Assembly: GCF_021166585.1 (NCBI RefSeq)
Contig: NZ_JAJOZE010000004.1
Coordinates: forward strand, 62,001-126,000
DNA length: 64,000 nucleotides
Direction: 5' to 3'
Source of the DNA: Metabacillus kandeliae
Lineage (GTDB): Bacteria; Bacillota; Bacilli; Bacillales; Bacillaceae
The notes beneath the pieces were generated by a model. That model ran no database searches and had not been told where the DNA came from. It was given only the letters and a program-made list of their open reading frames with translations. Of the stretch, positions 16,495-24,514 are shown piece by piece; the stretch's first letter is position 1; every line of letters starts with the position of its first letter. The translations under genes were made by a program, and so were the position numbers.

Positions 16495-16581
16495 TGGAGA
16501 TCCCCCTTCCTTGGCTGATACATATCTTAGATTACCAAAATTCCAGCAAAAAAGATAGGCAGAGACACTTTCCCGCAAAGG

Positions 16582-16609
16582 AAAAAGAGGCCGAACCCGG
16601 CCTCTTTTT
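16582..16609 (-). terminator. Terminator of hpr
   Basis: AAAAAGAGGCC and GGCCTCTTTTT form an 11-bp stem just after the hpr stop on the minus strand. It is symmetric. Confidence 0.85.
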
Positions 16610-16614
16610 GCAGT

Positions 16615-17205
16615 TTACGTTGCAGCAGCCTGCGGAGGTTCTAATTCCTCCACTTTTTTCAGACGGCTTTCTTTTTCTTCAAATTCCTCTTCGATGTTAT
16701 GGAAGGAGTGCTCGAAAATTTCCATAAAATCATCTCCATAAATATTGCGGATGATCGCCATCATTTCAATAATCTCAGGGAACTTGCCATAGAGCTGCTG
16801 AAGGGGCAGAGCCCCTTTCAAAATGGCATTTCTGGATGGATCATAATCTTCCAGCAGCTTCAGGAAAATTTCTTCGCCTTTATCCGTCAGCTGAATGTAG
16901 GTGTTGCGCTTGTCATTTAATTTTTTTGAAAACTCCAGGTAGCCTCTTTCTTCCAGCTTTTTAGAAAAGTTAAAAGCGGTTGAGACGTGCATAACTCCAA
17001 ACTTAGCAATCTCTGATATGGAGGCACCCTTTAAATGATAAGCAATCCACAGAATATGATGCTCGTTAATGTTCAGATCATAAGGCTTGATCCACTGCTG
17101 CCAGTCCTTTTCAATCGACTTCCATAAGGCCTTGCTGAGCTGGGCAATTCTTTGGCTGAAGAGCAGCGCTTCTTTCACTGTGTAATCCTTTTCATTATGT
17201 TTCAA
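16615..17205 (-). CDS. hpr: MarR-family transition-state regulator Hpr (ScoC)
   Basis: This 196-aa MarR-type winged-helix protein is the ScoC/Hpr repressor of protease genes, sporulation and peptide transport. The DNA-binding core [20 protein letters not shown] and the dimer segment [20 protein letters not shown] are nearly those of the B. subtilis protein. The C-terminus after about residue 165 is diverged and acidic. It starts at TTG 17205, 5 bases after AAGGTGAT. The AT-rich upstream spacer (17206-17460) probably holds its promoter. A TAGTAT box about 30 bp upstream of the site is a candidate -10. Confidence 0.93.
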   Translation of the reverse strand: MKHNEKDYTVKEALLFSQRIAQLSKALWKSIEKDWQQWIKPYDLNINEHHILWIAYHLKGASISEIAKFGVMHVSTAFNFSKKLEERGYLEFSKKLNDKRNTYIQLTDKGEEIFLKLLEDYDPSRNAILKGALPLQQLYGKFPEIIEMMAIIRNIYGDDFMEIFEHSFHNIEEEFEEKESRLKKVEELEPPQAAAT

Positions 17206-17462
17206 GAAATCACCTTCTTTTTCTCTATACTAATATTTTCTATTATCCCAAAAAAGTAAAGATTAATAAAGATATAAATTTACGAAATTTTTAATAAATT
17301 TATGGAAAATAGTGTTGAATATGTACTTGACAATTAATAAACCGCCTTTAAGCCCGTGCCAAGCCTATATTTGTGCATATGAGAAAAGCAGTGTTCTTTT
17401 ATAAAGTTTTGTCGAATAATTTTTGAGAAAAAGAAGTTTGGGAATTAGAAAAAAATAGAAAA

Positions 17463-17493
17463 AGCAGATTGCTTTTTACAAAAGCAATCTGCT
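17463..17493 (-). terminator. Terminator of yhaH
   Basis: AGCAGATTGCTTTT and AAAAGCAATCTGCT form a 14-bp perfect stem around TAC. On the minus strand it is followed by a T-rich tract. Confidence 0.85.
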
Positions 17494-17503
17494 CTGCTGC
17501 TGG

Positions 17504-17860
17504 CTACTTTTTTAATGTTTCTTCCAGCTGTTTAATTTTTTGTTCAATTGCACTGATTTCATCCTGCAGATTTTGGCGGTGAGGCTCAATTTCCTCCTGC
17601 CACTCTTTCAGTGAGGTCTGAAGATCAGATGAAACATCCTTGATTACTTCAGCGCTTTCCTTTGCTGTCTTCATGACCTGTTCCTTGAGGGCCATACTGT
17701 CATTTTTCAGCTGCTGGAGAGTTTCCTTCAGCCTGTCGCGGTTTGTCTTCAGCTGGCCTCTTAAATCCTTGCCGGAAGAAGGAGCTGAGAACAAAATCGC
17801 CACGCCGCCTGCAGCTGCCCCAAGTAGGGTTCCAATTAAGAAAGATTTGCTTTTTCCCAT
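17504..17860 (-). CDS. yhaH: YtxH-domain protein YhaH
   Basis: A 118-aa protein with one N-terminal glycine-rich hydrophobic segment (FLIGTLLGAAAGGVAILFSAP) followed by a long amphipathic coiled coil. This is the YtxH/gas-vesicle-like layout (PF12732). Four start codons lie in a row (GTG ATG ATG ATG). The last ATG, at 17860, is 8 bases from GGAG and gives the B. subtilis YhaH length. It is a general-stress or sporulation-linked envelope protein of unknown function. It lies between hpr and the trpP region, as in B. subtilis. Confidence 0.85.
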   Translation of the reverse strand: MGKSKSFLIGTLLGAAAGGVAILFSAPSSGKDLRGQLKTNRDRLKETLQQLKNDSMALKEQVMKTAKESAEVIKDVSSDLQTSLKEWQEEIEPHRQNLQDEISAIEQKIKQLEETLKK

Positions 17861-18016
17861 CATCATCACTCCATTACGTCCATTCTATATTTCTTTTCAA
17901 CACAGTTTACAAAAATCCTTCCCTTTTACACTACCCTTTCTCTATAAGCATAAACAATCCCTTAAAGCATAGCATGCCAAGCTCGGGCATATATTGCAAT
18001 AAAGGAGGGGGACATC

Positions 18017-18208
18017 TTGTCAGTCGTCATCTTTTTCATCTTTGCCGTCTGTTTTTTCCTGCTTGCAGGGGCGCTTCATTATTTTAGGCTGATCCAGCAG
18101 ACCGCATCCTATCCGCCTAAAAAGATTTTAAAGCAGAGAGCTGCCGTTTTTGGGGCAGGAAGCGGGATTTTTCTTGCCATTGGCATTGTACTGCTCTATT
18201 TGCATTAG
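18017..18208 (+). CDS. Small two-helix membrane protein, unknown
   Basis: A 63-aa frame from TTG 18017 with a very strong AAAGGAGGGGGA site. Two hydrophobic helices (about 3-21 and 45-62) flank a basic loop (QTASYPPKKILKQRA). I do not recognise it. It is a lone plus-strand gene between yhaH and trpP, both on the minus strand, and it is followed by a short hairpin and T-run. The ribosome site and terminator argue that it is real. Confidence 0.6.
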   Translation: MSVVIFFIFAVCFFLLAGALHYFRLIQQTASYPPKKILKQRAAVFGAGSGIFLAIGIVLLYLH

Positions 18209-18212
18209 CTGG

Positions 18213-18244
18213 GGAACGCCTTATGAGGCCTTCTCTTTTTTTAT
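18213..18244 (+). terminator. Weak terminator after the 63-aa membrane gene
   Basis: A short imperfect stem around GCCTTATGAGGC is followed by a run of T (18233-18242). Confidence 0.45.
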
Positions 18245-18285
18245 ATATTCAGCTGCCGGAGTCCCAATTCTGACTAATGCAAAAA

Positions 18286-18311
18286 AATCCCGGCCTCAGC
18301 AGGCCGGGATT
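18286..18311 (-). terminator. Terminator of trpP
   Basis: AATCCCGGCCT and AGGCCGGGATT form a perfect 11-bp stem. On the minus strand it is followed by seven T (A-run 18281-18287). Confidence 0.9.
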
Positions 18312-18325
18312 GACTCTTAATTAGG

Positions 18326-18847
18326 TTAATGTTTAACACTGACAATTTTGCTTCGTTTAACAATCGCTGTCACGACAGGGTGGATAATCGCCATCGCAAT
18401 CGTGTTCACCGCTGCTGCAGGCAGTACGACCGCCAAAAACAGGCTTGAAAAGCTTCCTGGCAGGCTGACGATGATGCTAGCAGCTGTTAAGAAAACAGTA
18501 CCTGATACAATTGTGCCGGCTGCAGTTAAAACAGCTGCCGTAACCGTATTGGCGGAAAGCTTTCTAATAGCAAGAAACAGAGCGAAAAAGACGAATGCCG
18601 TAATTGTCTTATCAATCAGGTTCGGTACAAATCCTCCAGGGAAGGTTGTCGTCATGCCGGAAAGCAGACCTGTCACAACTCCCATAACAAACACATTTTT
18701 AACTTTTGGAAACAGAATAATAGCCAGAAACATCATTGTAAGCATCATATCCGGCTTCATACCTAAAAAAATAGGCGGGATAATGCCATGCAAAGCAACC
18801 CCAATCGCCGCAAACATTGCCATGATGATTAATTCTCTAATATTCAT
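18326..18847 (-). CDS. trpP: Tryptophan transporter TrpP
   Basis: This 173-aa membrane protein has five hydrophobic segments and the TrpP (formerly YhaG) pattern: MNIRELIIMAMFAAIGVALH at the start, then FLGMKPDMMLTMMF and FPGGFVPNLIDK. It is an S-component-like permease that imports tryptophan. Its translation start is overlapped by a TRAP-binding GAG/TAG ladder (separate entry), so uptake should fall when tryptophan is plentiful. The TRAP gene itself (mtrB) is not in this window. It stands alone with its own terminator, upstream of yhaH in the same orientation. Confidence 0.93.
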   Translation of the reverse strand: MNIRELIIMAMFAAIGVALHGIIPPIFLGMKPDMMLTMMFLAIILFPKVKNVFVMGVVTGLLSGMTTTFPGGFVPNLIDKTITAFVFFALFLAIRKLSANTVTAAVLTAAGTIVSGTVFLTAASIIVSLPGSFSSLFLAVVLPAAAVNTIAMAIIHPVVTAIVKRSKIVSVKH

Positions 18848-18850
18848 TTT

Positions 18851-18909
18851 CTCAACTCTCCTCTTCTAAACTAACTGATTTTTCCTATCCAATGATGAGC
18901 TCTTCTCTC
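18851..18909 (-). promoter_or_regulatory. TRAP (MtrB) binding site overlapping the trpP Shine-Dalgarno
   Basis: Reading toward the start codon on the minus strand, the last five triplets are TAG, TAG, GAG, GAG, GAG, each separated by exactly two bases (18851-18873). The middle ones form the ribosome site. Three more triplets (TAG, GAG, GAG) lie at 18885-18907. The ladder fits the known TRAP target of spaced (G/U)AG repeats. Tryptophan-bound TRAP would wrap the leader and block ribosome access. Confidence 0.85.
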
Positions 18910-18929
18910 ATTGCGACAGGTTACTAAAC

Positions 18930-18958
18930 ATTATAACAAGGCGTGAAGAAAAAGTAAA
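18930..18958 (-). promoter_or_regulatory. Sigma-A promoter of trpP
   Basis: On the minus strand: TTTACT (18953-18958), a 17-bp spacer and a perfect TATAAT (18930-18935). Transcription would start near 18923, just ahead of the TRAP ladder. Confidence 0.7.
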
Positions 18959-18999
18959 AAGGAAAAGAAATTCATCTTCAATTAATCTTCCATTCTATT

Positions 19000-20076
19000 T
19001 TAGCGATTTTTATAAAAGTCATCCATAAACTGAACAAGAGCTTCACAGGCAGCCTTTGGGACGGCATTATAGGCAGAAGCTCTGCAGCCTCCGATGGAAC
19101 GGTGGCCGTTTAAGCCGATGAACCCTTTTTCAGAAGCCTTTTGCAAAAATTCTTTTGTCAGCTCATCATCCTTTAACGTAAAGGTGATGTTCATATTGGA
19201 GCGGCAGTCCTTTTCAGCATACGGCGCATAAAAATCAGCATGATCGTCTAGATACTGATAAATCAGGCCTGCTTTTTCGGCATTTTTCCGCTCCAGCCCT
19301 TCGATGCCGCCCTGTTCCTTTGACCATTCCAGGACAAGAGACAGCATATAAACTGAAAATGTCGGTGGTGTGTTGTATAGAGAGTTGCTTTTCAAGTGCG
19401 TTTGATAGGAAAGAATTTTCGGAATATCCTCCCGTCCGCTTTCAATAAATTTCCGGTCTGCTGCAACAACAGTCACACCTGACGGACCTAAGTTTTTCTG
19501 TGCTCCTGCATAGAGAAGGGCAAATTTGCTGACATCTGTTTTTCTCGACAGAATGTCGCTGGACATATCAGCAATCAGCGGGAGACTTGTTTCAGGGTAC
19601 TGCTGCCACTGTGTACCGTAAATCGTATTGTTGGATGTCAGGTGAAGATAGGCGAAATCCTCTTCTAATTGAAGCTCTTCAGGAGAAGGAATTCTCTTGT
19701 AGACTCCATCTTTTCCAGAGCCGGCTGACACTGCCCGTCCGATTGCTTCAGCTTCCTTTAAAGCTTTTTCAGACCAGGAGCCAGTCAATACATAGCCTGC
19801 CTGTTTCTCAGGCGGCAGAAAATTCATCGGAATCATAGCGAACTGCAGGCTTGCTCCGCCTTGAAGGAACAGCACCTCATGAGTATCCGGAATTTCCATC
19901 ACTTCTTTCAGCAGCTGTATGGCATGATTGTGTACTTCATCATACGTTTTGCTTCTATGGCTCATTTCCATCAGTGACAAGCCATTGCCCCTGAAATCCT
20001 TCAGCTCCTCCTGGGCTTTTTCCAGAACAGGAAGAGGGAGGGCAGCGGGTCCGGCATTAAAATTATAAACAGACAT
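19000..20076 (-). CDS. serC: Phosphoserine aminotransferase SerC
   Basis: A 358-aa PLP enzyme converting 3-phosphohydroxypyruvate and glutamate to phosphoserine in serine synthesis; it also acts in pyridoxal phosphate synthesis in many bacteria. The fold-type I core is visible: FLQGGASLQFAMIPMNF (N-terminal) and AGAQKNLGPSGVTVV with the PLP-binding Lys. The C-terminal GHRSIGGCRASAYNA is typical of the SerC family. It starts at ATG 20076 with AAGGAGG upstream. It sits at the B. subtilis location between trpP and hit, although the iadA operon and a VOC gene have been inserted. Confidence 0.95.
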   Translation of the reverse strand: MSVYNFNAGPAALPLPVLEKAQEELKDFRGNGLSLMEMSHRSKTYDEVHNHAIQLLKEVMEIPDTHEVLFLQGGASLQFAMIPMNFLPPEKQAGYVLTGSWSEKALKEAEAIGRAVSAGSGKDGVYKRIPSPEELQLEEDFAYLHLTSNNTIYGTQWQQYPETSLPLIADMSSDILSRKTDVSKFALLYAGAQKNLGPSGVTVVAADRKFIESGREDIPKILSYQTHLKSNSLYNTPPTFSVYMLSLVLEWSKEQGGIEGLERKNAEKAGLIYQYLDDHADFYAPYAEKDCRSNMNITFTLKDDELTKEFLQKASEKGFIGLNGHRSIGGCRASAYNAVPKAACEALVQFMDDFYKNR

Positions 20077-20187
20077 TTTAGTCCTCCTTCGCGTTAATTC
20101 AATAAATTTTCTCTATCTTAACATACAGGTTTAACATATAGGCAGAGTTTTTGGAATTATTCGATCAGTTTGTTTTTTTTGTGCGAG

Positions 20188-20209
20188 GTTAATAAAAGAG
20201 CCGGTTTTA
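20188..20209. repeat. 22-bp direct repeat flanking array C1 (left copy)
   Basis: A 22-bp sequence starting GTTAATAAAAGAGCC is repeated exactly at 20424-20445, 236 bp away. Array C1 lies between the copies. Confidence 0.75.
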
Positions 20210-20216
20210 AGGTGAT

Positions 20217-20349
20217 CGCCGATATAATTCGGAAAGTGGCCGATATATTTCAAAATCCGCCGATATAATGCAGAGAGTGCTCGATATATTCAAAATTTCG
20301 CCGATACCAGCTTGATATCCGCCGATATCCGGTGCTTGCGCTTGATACT
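20217..20349. repeat. Phased intergenic array, family C (ccgata units), locus 1
   Basis: CCGATA-like cores (CCGATATA, TCGATATA, TTGATA) start at 20219, 20240, 20260, 20281, 20301, 20322 and 20342. The spacing alternates 20 and 21 bp, and one extra core lies at 20312. Every second core is preceded by CCGC or CGC, giving a 41-bp dimer. The array lies between the serC start and the iadA terminator. The rest of the spacer (20077-20518) shows only AT-rich DNA plus the 22-bp direct repeats. Confidence 0.8.
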
Positions 20350-20423
20350 CTGTCTTTCGTACAGCTTCAAATTAAGAAATATTCCTCTATTGGAAAGAAA
20401 CAAGCCCTGAAAACCGGCCCTTT

Positions 20424-20445
20424 GTTAATAAAAGAGCCGGTTTTA
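20424..20445. repeat. 22-bp direct repeat flanking array C1 (right copy)
   Basis: Exact copy of 20188-20209. Together with the preceding CCCTGAAAACCGG (20406-20418) it can also form a hairpin (AAAACCGGC against GCCGGTTTT). Confidence 0.75.
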
Positions 20446-20496
20446 GGGTATCCGCTGCTTTCGCTTCCCCGTATACCCAAAGCCCAAATCAAAAAA

Positions 20497-20519
20497 AAAC
20501 AGGCTATTTCAGCCTGTTT
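20497..20519 (-). terminator. Terminator of the iadA operon
   Basis: AAACAGGCT and AGCCTGTTT pair. The minus strand then runs into nine T. It overlaps the iadA stop codon. Confidence 0.8.
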
Positions 20520-21691
20520 CATTCAAACGTTCCCTTAACCGCTACTTCTTTGTTCTGCATCATAACCTGACCTTTTGCAATCACATCTGTAATACTGAGA
20601 TCTGTTTTATCACAGAGAACAAGGTCAGCATCAAAGCCTTTGCCGATTTTTCCTTTGCTGTGCAGTTTCAAAACAGCAGCTGGATTTTCTGTGATCACTT
20701 TGAGTGCTTTTTCAAGCGGAATATCTTCTGATAAAACCGCATCCCGAACTTCCTGGAAGAGGGAGGAGACTTTGCCGATCTGCAGGCCAGTCAGCTCTCC
20801 GGCAGCGTTAAATTCCGGCAGGCTTCCTTGTGCATCTGATGTAAAGGTGATGCGGGAGAGAGGTACGCCTGCTTCCAGCATCCGCTTCAGGCCTTTGCTG
20901 CATTTCACTTCACCCTGCTCAAGGAAGCGGGGCACAGTGCTTGTTGTCAGATCAACCCAGCCGCCTTTTTTGGCAAAAAGGATGCCTGCTTCAAATAAGT
21001 CTGGGTTGCGGTTTATATGGGTCGGATAAAAGGTGGTAAGCGGAAGATCAGTTACTTCAGCCGCTTCCTCCAAAAGGGAAAGCATGCCTTTGCCGTCCCC
21101 TATGTGAACGTTAACGATGCCTGCTTTGCCTGAAAGCATTCCGCCGATTCTTGCCTGAGAAGCAATTTTAGAAAGCTCCTCAACTGTCGGCTGGGAAGAG
21201 CGGTGGTCGCTGATGGCAATTTCGCCGCAGCCGATAATCCGGTCAATTAAGATCAAGTCATCTTCAATTTTGCCTGTCAGCGTCTTAACTGGAACCTGAT
21301 AGCTGCCAGTGTGCACAAAGCAGGTAATGCCTTCTTCTTCAAGGGCCCGGGCTTTGGCAATTAGAGACGGCATTGTTCGGGTTGTCCCATCTGTACCGAT
21401 AACTCCGACAATGGTCGTGACGCCGGCTGAAACTGCGTCGCTTAAAAAGAGTTCAGGCGTCCGCGTTTTGTAGCCGCCTTCTCCTCCTCCGCCCATGATA
21501 TGCACATGGCCGTCGATAAAACCTGGGAGCACATATTTTCCTTCAGCATCAATGATTTCGTCAATATATTCATCTGGAAAAGAACTGCCTTTATCTAACA
21601 TAAAGGCAATTTTATCTCCAGCCAGAAGCAAATCTTTTTGTCCTAAAAAGTCAGGAGAATAAATTTCTCCATTTATAATTTTTTTCAGCAT
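20519..21691 (-). CDS. iadA: Isoaspartyl dipeptidase IadA
   Basis: A 390-aa amidohydrolase that cleaves beta-aspartyl dipeptides from damaged proteins; its length equals E. coli IadA. Metal ligands can be placed by alignment: His62 and His64 (GHVHIMGGGGEGG), His196 (VHIGDGKG), His225 (PTHINRN) and Asp286 (SDAQGSLPEF). The bridging residue differs: E. coli uses carboxylated Lys162 in KCAISDHRS, whereas this protein has Glu157 in EIAISDHRS. Glu may bridge the metals directly. It lies 12 bp after a YfcC-type transporter, so the pair probably imports and hydrolyses a peptide or dipeptide. The operon is absent at this place in B. subtilis. Confidence 0.9.
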   Translation of the reverse strand: MLKKIINGEIYSPDFLGQKDLLLAGDKIAFMLDKGSSFPDEYIDEIIDAEGKYVLPGFIDGHVHIMGGGGEGGYKTRTPELFLSDAVSAGVTTIVGVIGTDGTTRTMPSLIAKARALEEEGITCFVHTGSYQVPVKTLTGKIEDDLILIDRIIGCGEIAISDHRSSQPTVEELSKIASQARIGGMLSGKAGIVNVHIGDGKGMLSLLEEAAEVTDLPLTTFYPTHINRNPDLFEAGILFAKKGGWVDLTTSTVPRFLEQGEVKCSKGLKRMLEAGVPLSRITFTSDAQGSLPEFNAAGELTGLQIGKVSSLFQEVRDAVLSEDIPLEKALKVITENPAAVLKLHSKGKIGKGFDADLVLCDKTDLSITDVIAKGQVMMQNKEVAVKGTFE

Positions 21692-21703
21692 GGGTTTCTC
21701 TCC

Positions 21704-23212
21704 TTAATGCAATTTAATAATAGCCGCGGCGAGTACGAATACAGAGGCGAGAACAAAAAGCAGAACTTGAAATTTATAAATAAATTTCAGCCATGTTCCA
21801 AAGCCCAGTCTGGCGGCGCCAAGCGTGCCCATGAGCGCGGCAGAGGTCGGGACAATAATGTTGGTGAGGCCGTCACCGAGCTGGAAAGCGACAACGGCAA
21901 CCTGCCTTGTGACACCGGCAATGTCAGCAAGCGGGGCCATGAGCGGCATTGTTAGAGCAGCCTGACCTGAGCCTGAAACGATAAAAAAGTTAAATACGGA
22001 CTGAAACGTAAGCATAAACCAGGCTGAGAGCTCAGCAGGCATCTTGTCTGTCAGACTTCCGGCAGATTCAAGAATGGTGTTCAAAATGGACGGATCTGAT
22101 GGCGAATCGCCGCCCATAACAAGGACAATGCCTTTGGCCATGCCAACGACAAGTGCAGCAGGGAGGAGATCCTTTGCCCCTGATACAAAGCTTTCAGCCA
22201 AATCATTCAGCTTCATGCCGTTCAGTTTGAAAAGAATGCCGGCAACCCCTGATACAAGGCCGATCACGAAAAACTGCGTCGCTATTTCAGGTATGAAGTA
22301 AGCATGTTCGACAACGCCCCATATAATCCAGGCAATACCCGCAATCAGGGTGAGCACAACAATAATGTGGCCAAGGCCGAATTTTGCCTGAAGGGTTTCT
22401 TCCTTCTGGCTGTCCCGGAAAAAGGCGTCGGTTTTATAAGAAAGAGAAGTCTCAGGGTTAGCCTTTACTTTTTTTGCATACCTCAAAATGTAGAGTACAC
22501 CGAACAGCGTGAATACAGCCCACATCAAGATTCTGAATGGTGCGGCAGATAAGACCGGCACACCGGAAATTCCCTGTGCAATCGCAACGCCAAACGGGTT
22601 CATCCAGGAAGAAGCAAAGCCGATTTGTGTGGCAACATATGTAATCATAACAGCTGTAATAGAATCATAGCCGAGCCTGATGATCACAGGCACAAGAATC
22701 AGCGCAAAGGCAATGGCTTCCTCTCCCATGCCGAATACGGCGCCGCCAAGAGAAAACAGTACAAACATGACCGGGATGAGCAGGGATTCCCTGCCTTTTG
22801 TTTTTTCAATTACTTTCATAAGCCCCTGATCAATGGCGTTTGTCCTCATAATGATGCCGAAGGAACCGCCAATGATGAGAATAAAAGCAATAACCCCAAC
22901 TGCAGACCCCATTTTGTCGCCTGAGACCAAGCCTTCAAAAACATAATTTAAAAATCCCATTCCGTCCCCTGACTGAAAAAGGGGAATGCCTTCCCTGACA
23001 GCGTGGCCTTCCTTGTCTGTCACATAGTGAAACGAATCAGGCACAAGCACTGTCTTTTTTTCTTCGGAGCCCTGATTCATATAGGTCATTTCTTTTGTGT
23101 CAAACTGCCCCATTGGAATGATGTACGTTAAAAGAGCTGCCAGAAGCACGACGAAGAACACGATAATCAGTGTATCCGGCATATTCCAGGTTTTTTGTTT
23201 CTTTGGCTTCAT
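21704..23212 (-). CDS. YfcC/DcuC-family transporter
   Basis: A 502-aa polytopic membrane protein with a single helix at the start (TLIIVFFVVLLAALLTYIIP), an extracytoplasmic segment of about 75 residues, then about ten helices. The GMGEEAIAFALILVPV, QIGFASSWMNPFGVAIAQ and VSGSGQAALTMPLMAPLAD stretches are typical of the YfcC family (PF03606), predicted carriers for basic amino acids, C4-dicarboxylates or peptides. It is the first gene of a two-gene operon with iadA, which suggests a substrate that yields isoaspartyl dipeptides. AGGGGATCTAAAGA precedes ATG 23212 on the minus strand. Confidence 0.85.
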   Translation of the reverse strand: MKPKKQKTWNMPDTLIIVFFVVLLAALLTYIIPMGQFDTKEMTYMNQGSEEKKTVLVPDSFHYVTDKEGHAVREGIPLFQSGDGMGFLNYVFEGLVSGDKMGSAVGVIAFILIIGGSFGIIMRTNAIDQGLMKVIEKTKGRESLLIPVMFVLFSLGGAVFGMGEEAIAFALILVPVIIRLGYDSITAVMITYVATQIGFASSWMNPFGVAIAQGISGVPVLSAAPFRILMWAVFTLFGVLYILRYAKKVKANPETSLSYKTDAFFRDSQKEETLQAKFGLGHIIVVLTLIAGIAWIIWGVVEHAYFIPEIATQFFVIGLVSGVAGILFKLNGMKLNDLAESFVSGAKDLLPAALVVGMAKGIVLVMGGDSPSDPSILNTILESAGSLTDKMPAELSAWFMLTFQSVFNFFIVSGSGQAALTMPLMAPLADIAGVTRQVAVVAFQLGDGLTNIIVPTSAALMGTLGAARLGFGTWLKFIYKFQVLLFVLASVFVLAAAIIKLH

Positions 23213-23440
23213 TCTTTAGATCCCCTCCATAAAATTGTTTAATTTATCTAGTATGCAAAAAGCGTGCCAGCGAAAATGAGCCTTGTTGCACCATACAGGG
23301 GAATAATTGGGTGTTTTAGGCTGCAATTAGTTGTAACCCAATGTATTATTCGGAACCATTACTTTGCGGCAAGGAAATGAAAAGCTGGCGGCGAATAGCA
23401 TTTAACAATAATAGAATTTTAAAAAAAGGAGGAATACCTT

Positions 23441-23887
23441 ATGAAAGTGCACCATCAGCCTGAAGGAATGAGAACGGTTAGTCCTTATATCCTGGTGCCG
23501 CAGGCTTCTCAATTCATTCAGTTTGTTGAAACCGTATTTCACGGCAAGCTCAAATATAAATTAGACAGACCTGATGGATCAGTTATGCACGCTGAAATGA
23601 TTGTGGGGGACTCCATTATTATGACGGGGGAGCCAATGGAAGAGGGCGGAGCATTTCCGGCTTCCATCTACATTTATGTCCCCGATTGCGACCATGTTTT
23701 TGAAAGGGCTGTTGCCTGTGGAGGAACTGCTGTTATGGAACCGGCAAATATGCGGCATGCAGGGGAAAGGTACGGCGGAGTAAAGGATCCTTTCGGCAAT
23801 ATCTGGTGGATTGCCACGCATATAGAAGACCTTTCGCCTCGGGAACAGGCTGAGCGAATTCAGGAGATGAAGGAAAACTGGGATTGA
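23441..23887 (+). CDS. VOC/PhnB-like protein
   Basis: A 148-aa protein of the vicinal-oxygen-chelate superfamily, PhnB/YcgJ-like subgroup. Two beta-alpha-beta-beta-beta modules are visible: VSPYILVPQASQFIQFVETV at the N-terminus and ASIYIYVPDCDHVFERAVA near residue 75. The GVKDPFGNIWWIATH close is the usual signature. These proteins are often annotated as glyoxalase- or bleomycin-resistance-like, but the substrate is unknown. The start is supported by AAAGGAGGAATACCTT. Convergent with hit, sharing a bidirectional terminator. Confidence 0.8.
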   Translation: MKVHHQPEGMRTVSPYILVPQASQFIQFVETVFHGKLKYKLDRPDGSVMHAEMIVGDSIIMTGEPMEEGGAFPASIYIYVPDCDHVFERAVACGGTAVMEPANMRHAGERYGGVKDPFGNIWWIATHIEDLSPREQAERIQEMKENWD

Positions 23888-23902
23888 TTTGGCCAATCAA
23901 AA

Positions 23903-23931
23903 AAAGAGCCCTGCTGATTAATGGGCTCTTT
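23903..23931. terminator. Bidirectional terminator between the VOC gene and hit
   Basis: AAAGAGCCC (23903-23911) and GGGCTCTTT (23923-23931), with A/T runs on both outer sides. Confidence 0.8.
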
Positions 23932-23946
23932 CATACTGGCCTATTA

Positions 23947-24372
23947 TTAAAATGCTTCTTTAATCTCAGCCGCCATTTCCTGCAGCTTTTCAGGCGTATA
24001 ATCACTGGTGTGGGTTTTCCAGACAGCTCCAAAGCCGTCCCCTTCCTCATAGCGGGGAAGAAGATGAACGTGGTAATGGAAAACAGATTGGCCTGCAAGC
24101 TCGCCGTTATTGTTCAGGATGTTCATTCCATCAGGATTAAACTTTTTCTTTAAAGCGTTCGCAATTTCAGGCACTGCTTCAAATACGTGACGGGCAATTT
24201 CCGGCGTAAGCTCATAAATGTTTTCTTTATGTACCTTTGGAATAACAAGCGTATGTCCTTTTGTTACCTGGCTGATGTCCAGAAACGCCAGTACATGCTC
24301 ATTTTCATACACTTTCGCTCCAGGGATGTCACCATTCACAATACTGCAGAAAATACAGTTCATCTTCGCCAC
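23947..24372 (-). CDS. hit: HIT-family protein Hit
   Basis: A 141-aa histidine-triad nucleotide hydrolase or transferase. The triad HYHVHLLPR lies near residue 97. Cys6 and Cys9 (CIFCSI) with distant His residues form the Zn site common in the HinT-like group. It acts on nucleoside phosphoramidates or similar adducts. Position beside ecsA, divergently transcribed, matches B. subtilis. Upstream on the same strand is a terminator-like hairpin (24438-24469), so its leader may be attenuated. Confidence 0.93.
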   Translation of the reverse strand: MAKMNCIFCSIVNGDIPGAKVYENEHVLAFLDISQVTKGHTLVIPKVHKENIYELTPEIARHVFEAVPEIANALKKKFNPDGMNILNNNGELAGQSVFHYHVHLLPRYEEGDGFGAVWKTHTSDYTPEKLQEMAAEIKEAF

Positions 24373-24427
24373 TCCTTTAACCGATGTATACTCCGTATTT
24401 TATCATACAAACCGGAAAATCTTGCAT

Positions 24428-24469
24428 AAAAAGAAAAGCAGGACGGGACTGCTTAAGAGTCCATCCTGC
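24428..24469 (-). terminator. Minus-strand terminator or attenuator upstream of hit
   Basis: Arms 24438-24450 and 24458-24469 pair with one bulge. On the minus strand the stem is followed by TTTTCTTTTTATG. No minus-strand gene lies upstream, so it is either an attenuator in the hit leader or the end of an unannotated transcript. Confidence 0.6.
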
Positions 24470-24514
24470 CTTCTGCAGAGGGCAAAGATTGCGCATTTAC
24501 TGGAATATGCCTGC

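Noticed and set aside
20332-20538. 68-aa plus-strand frame
   Set aside because: It runs through array C1, the direct repeat and the iadA terminator; no ribosome site.
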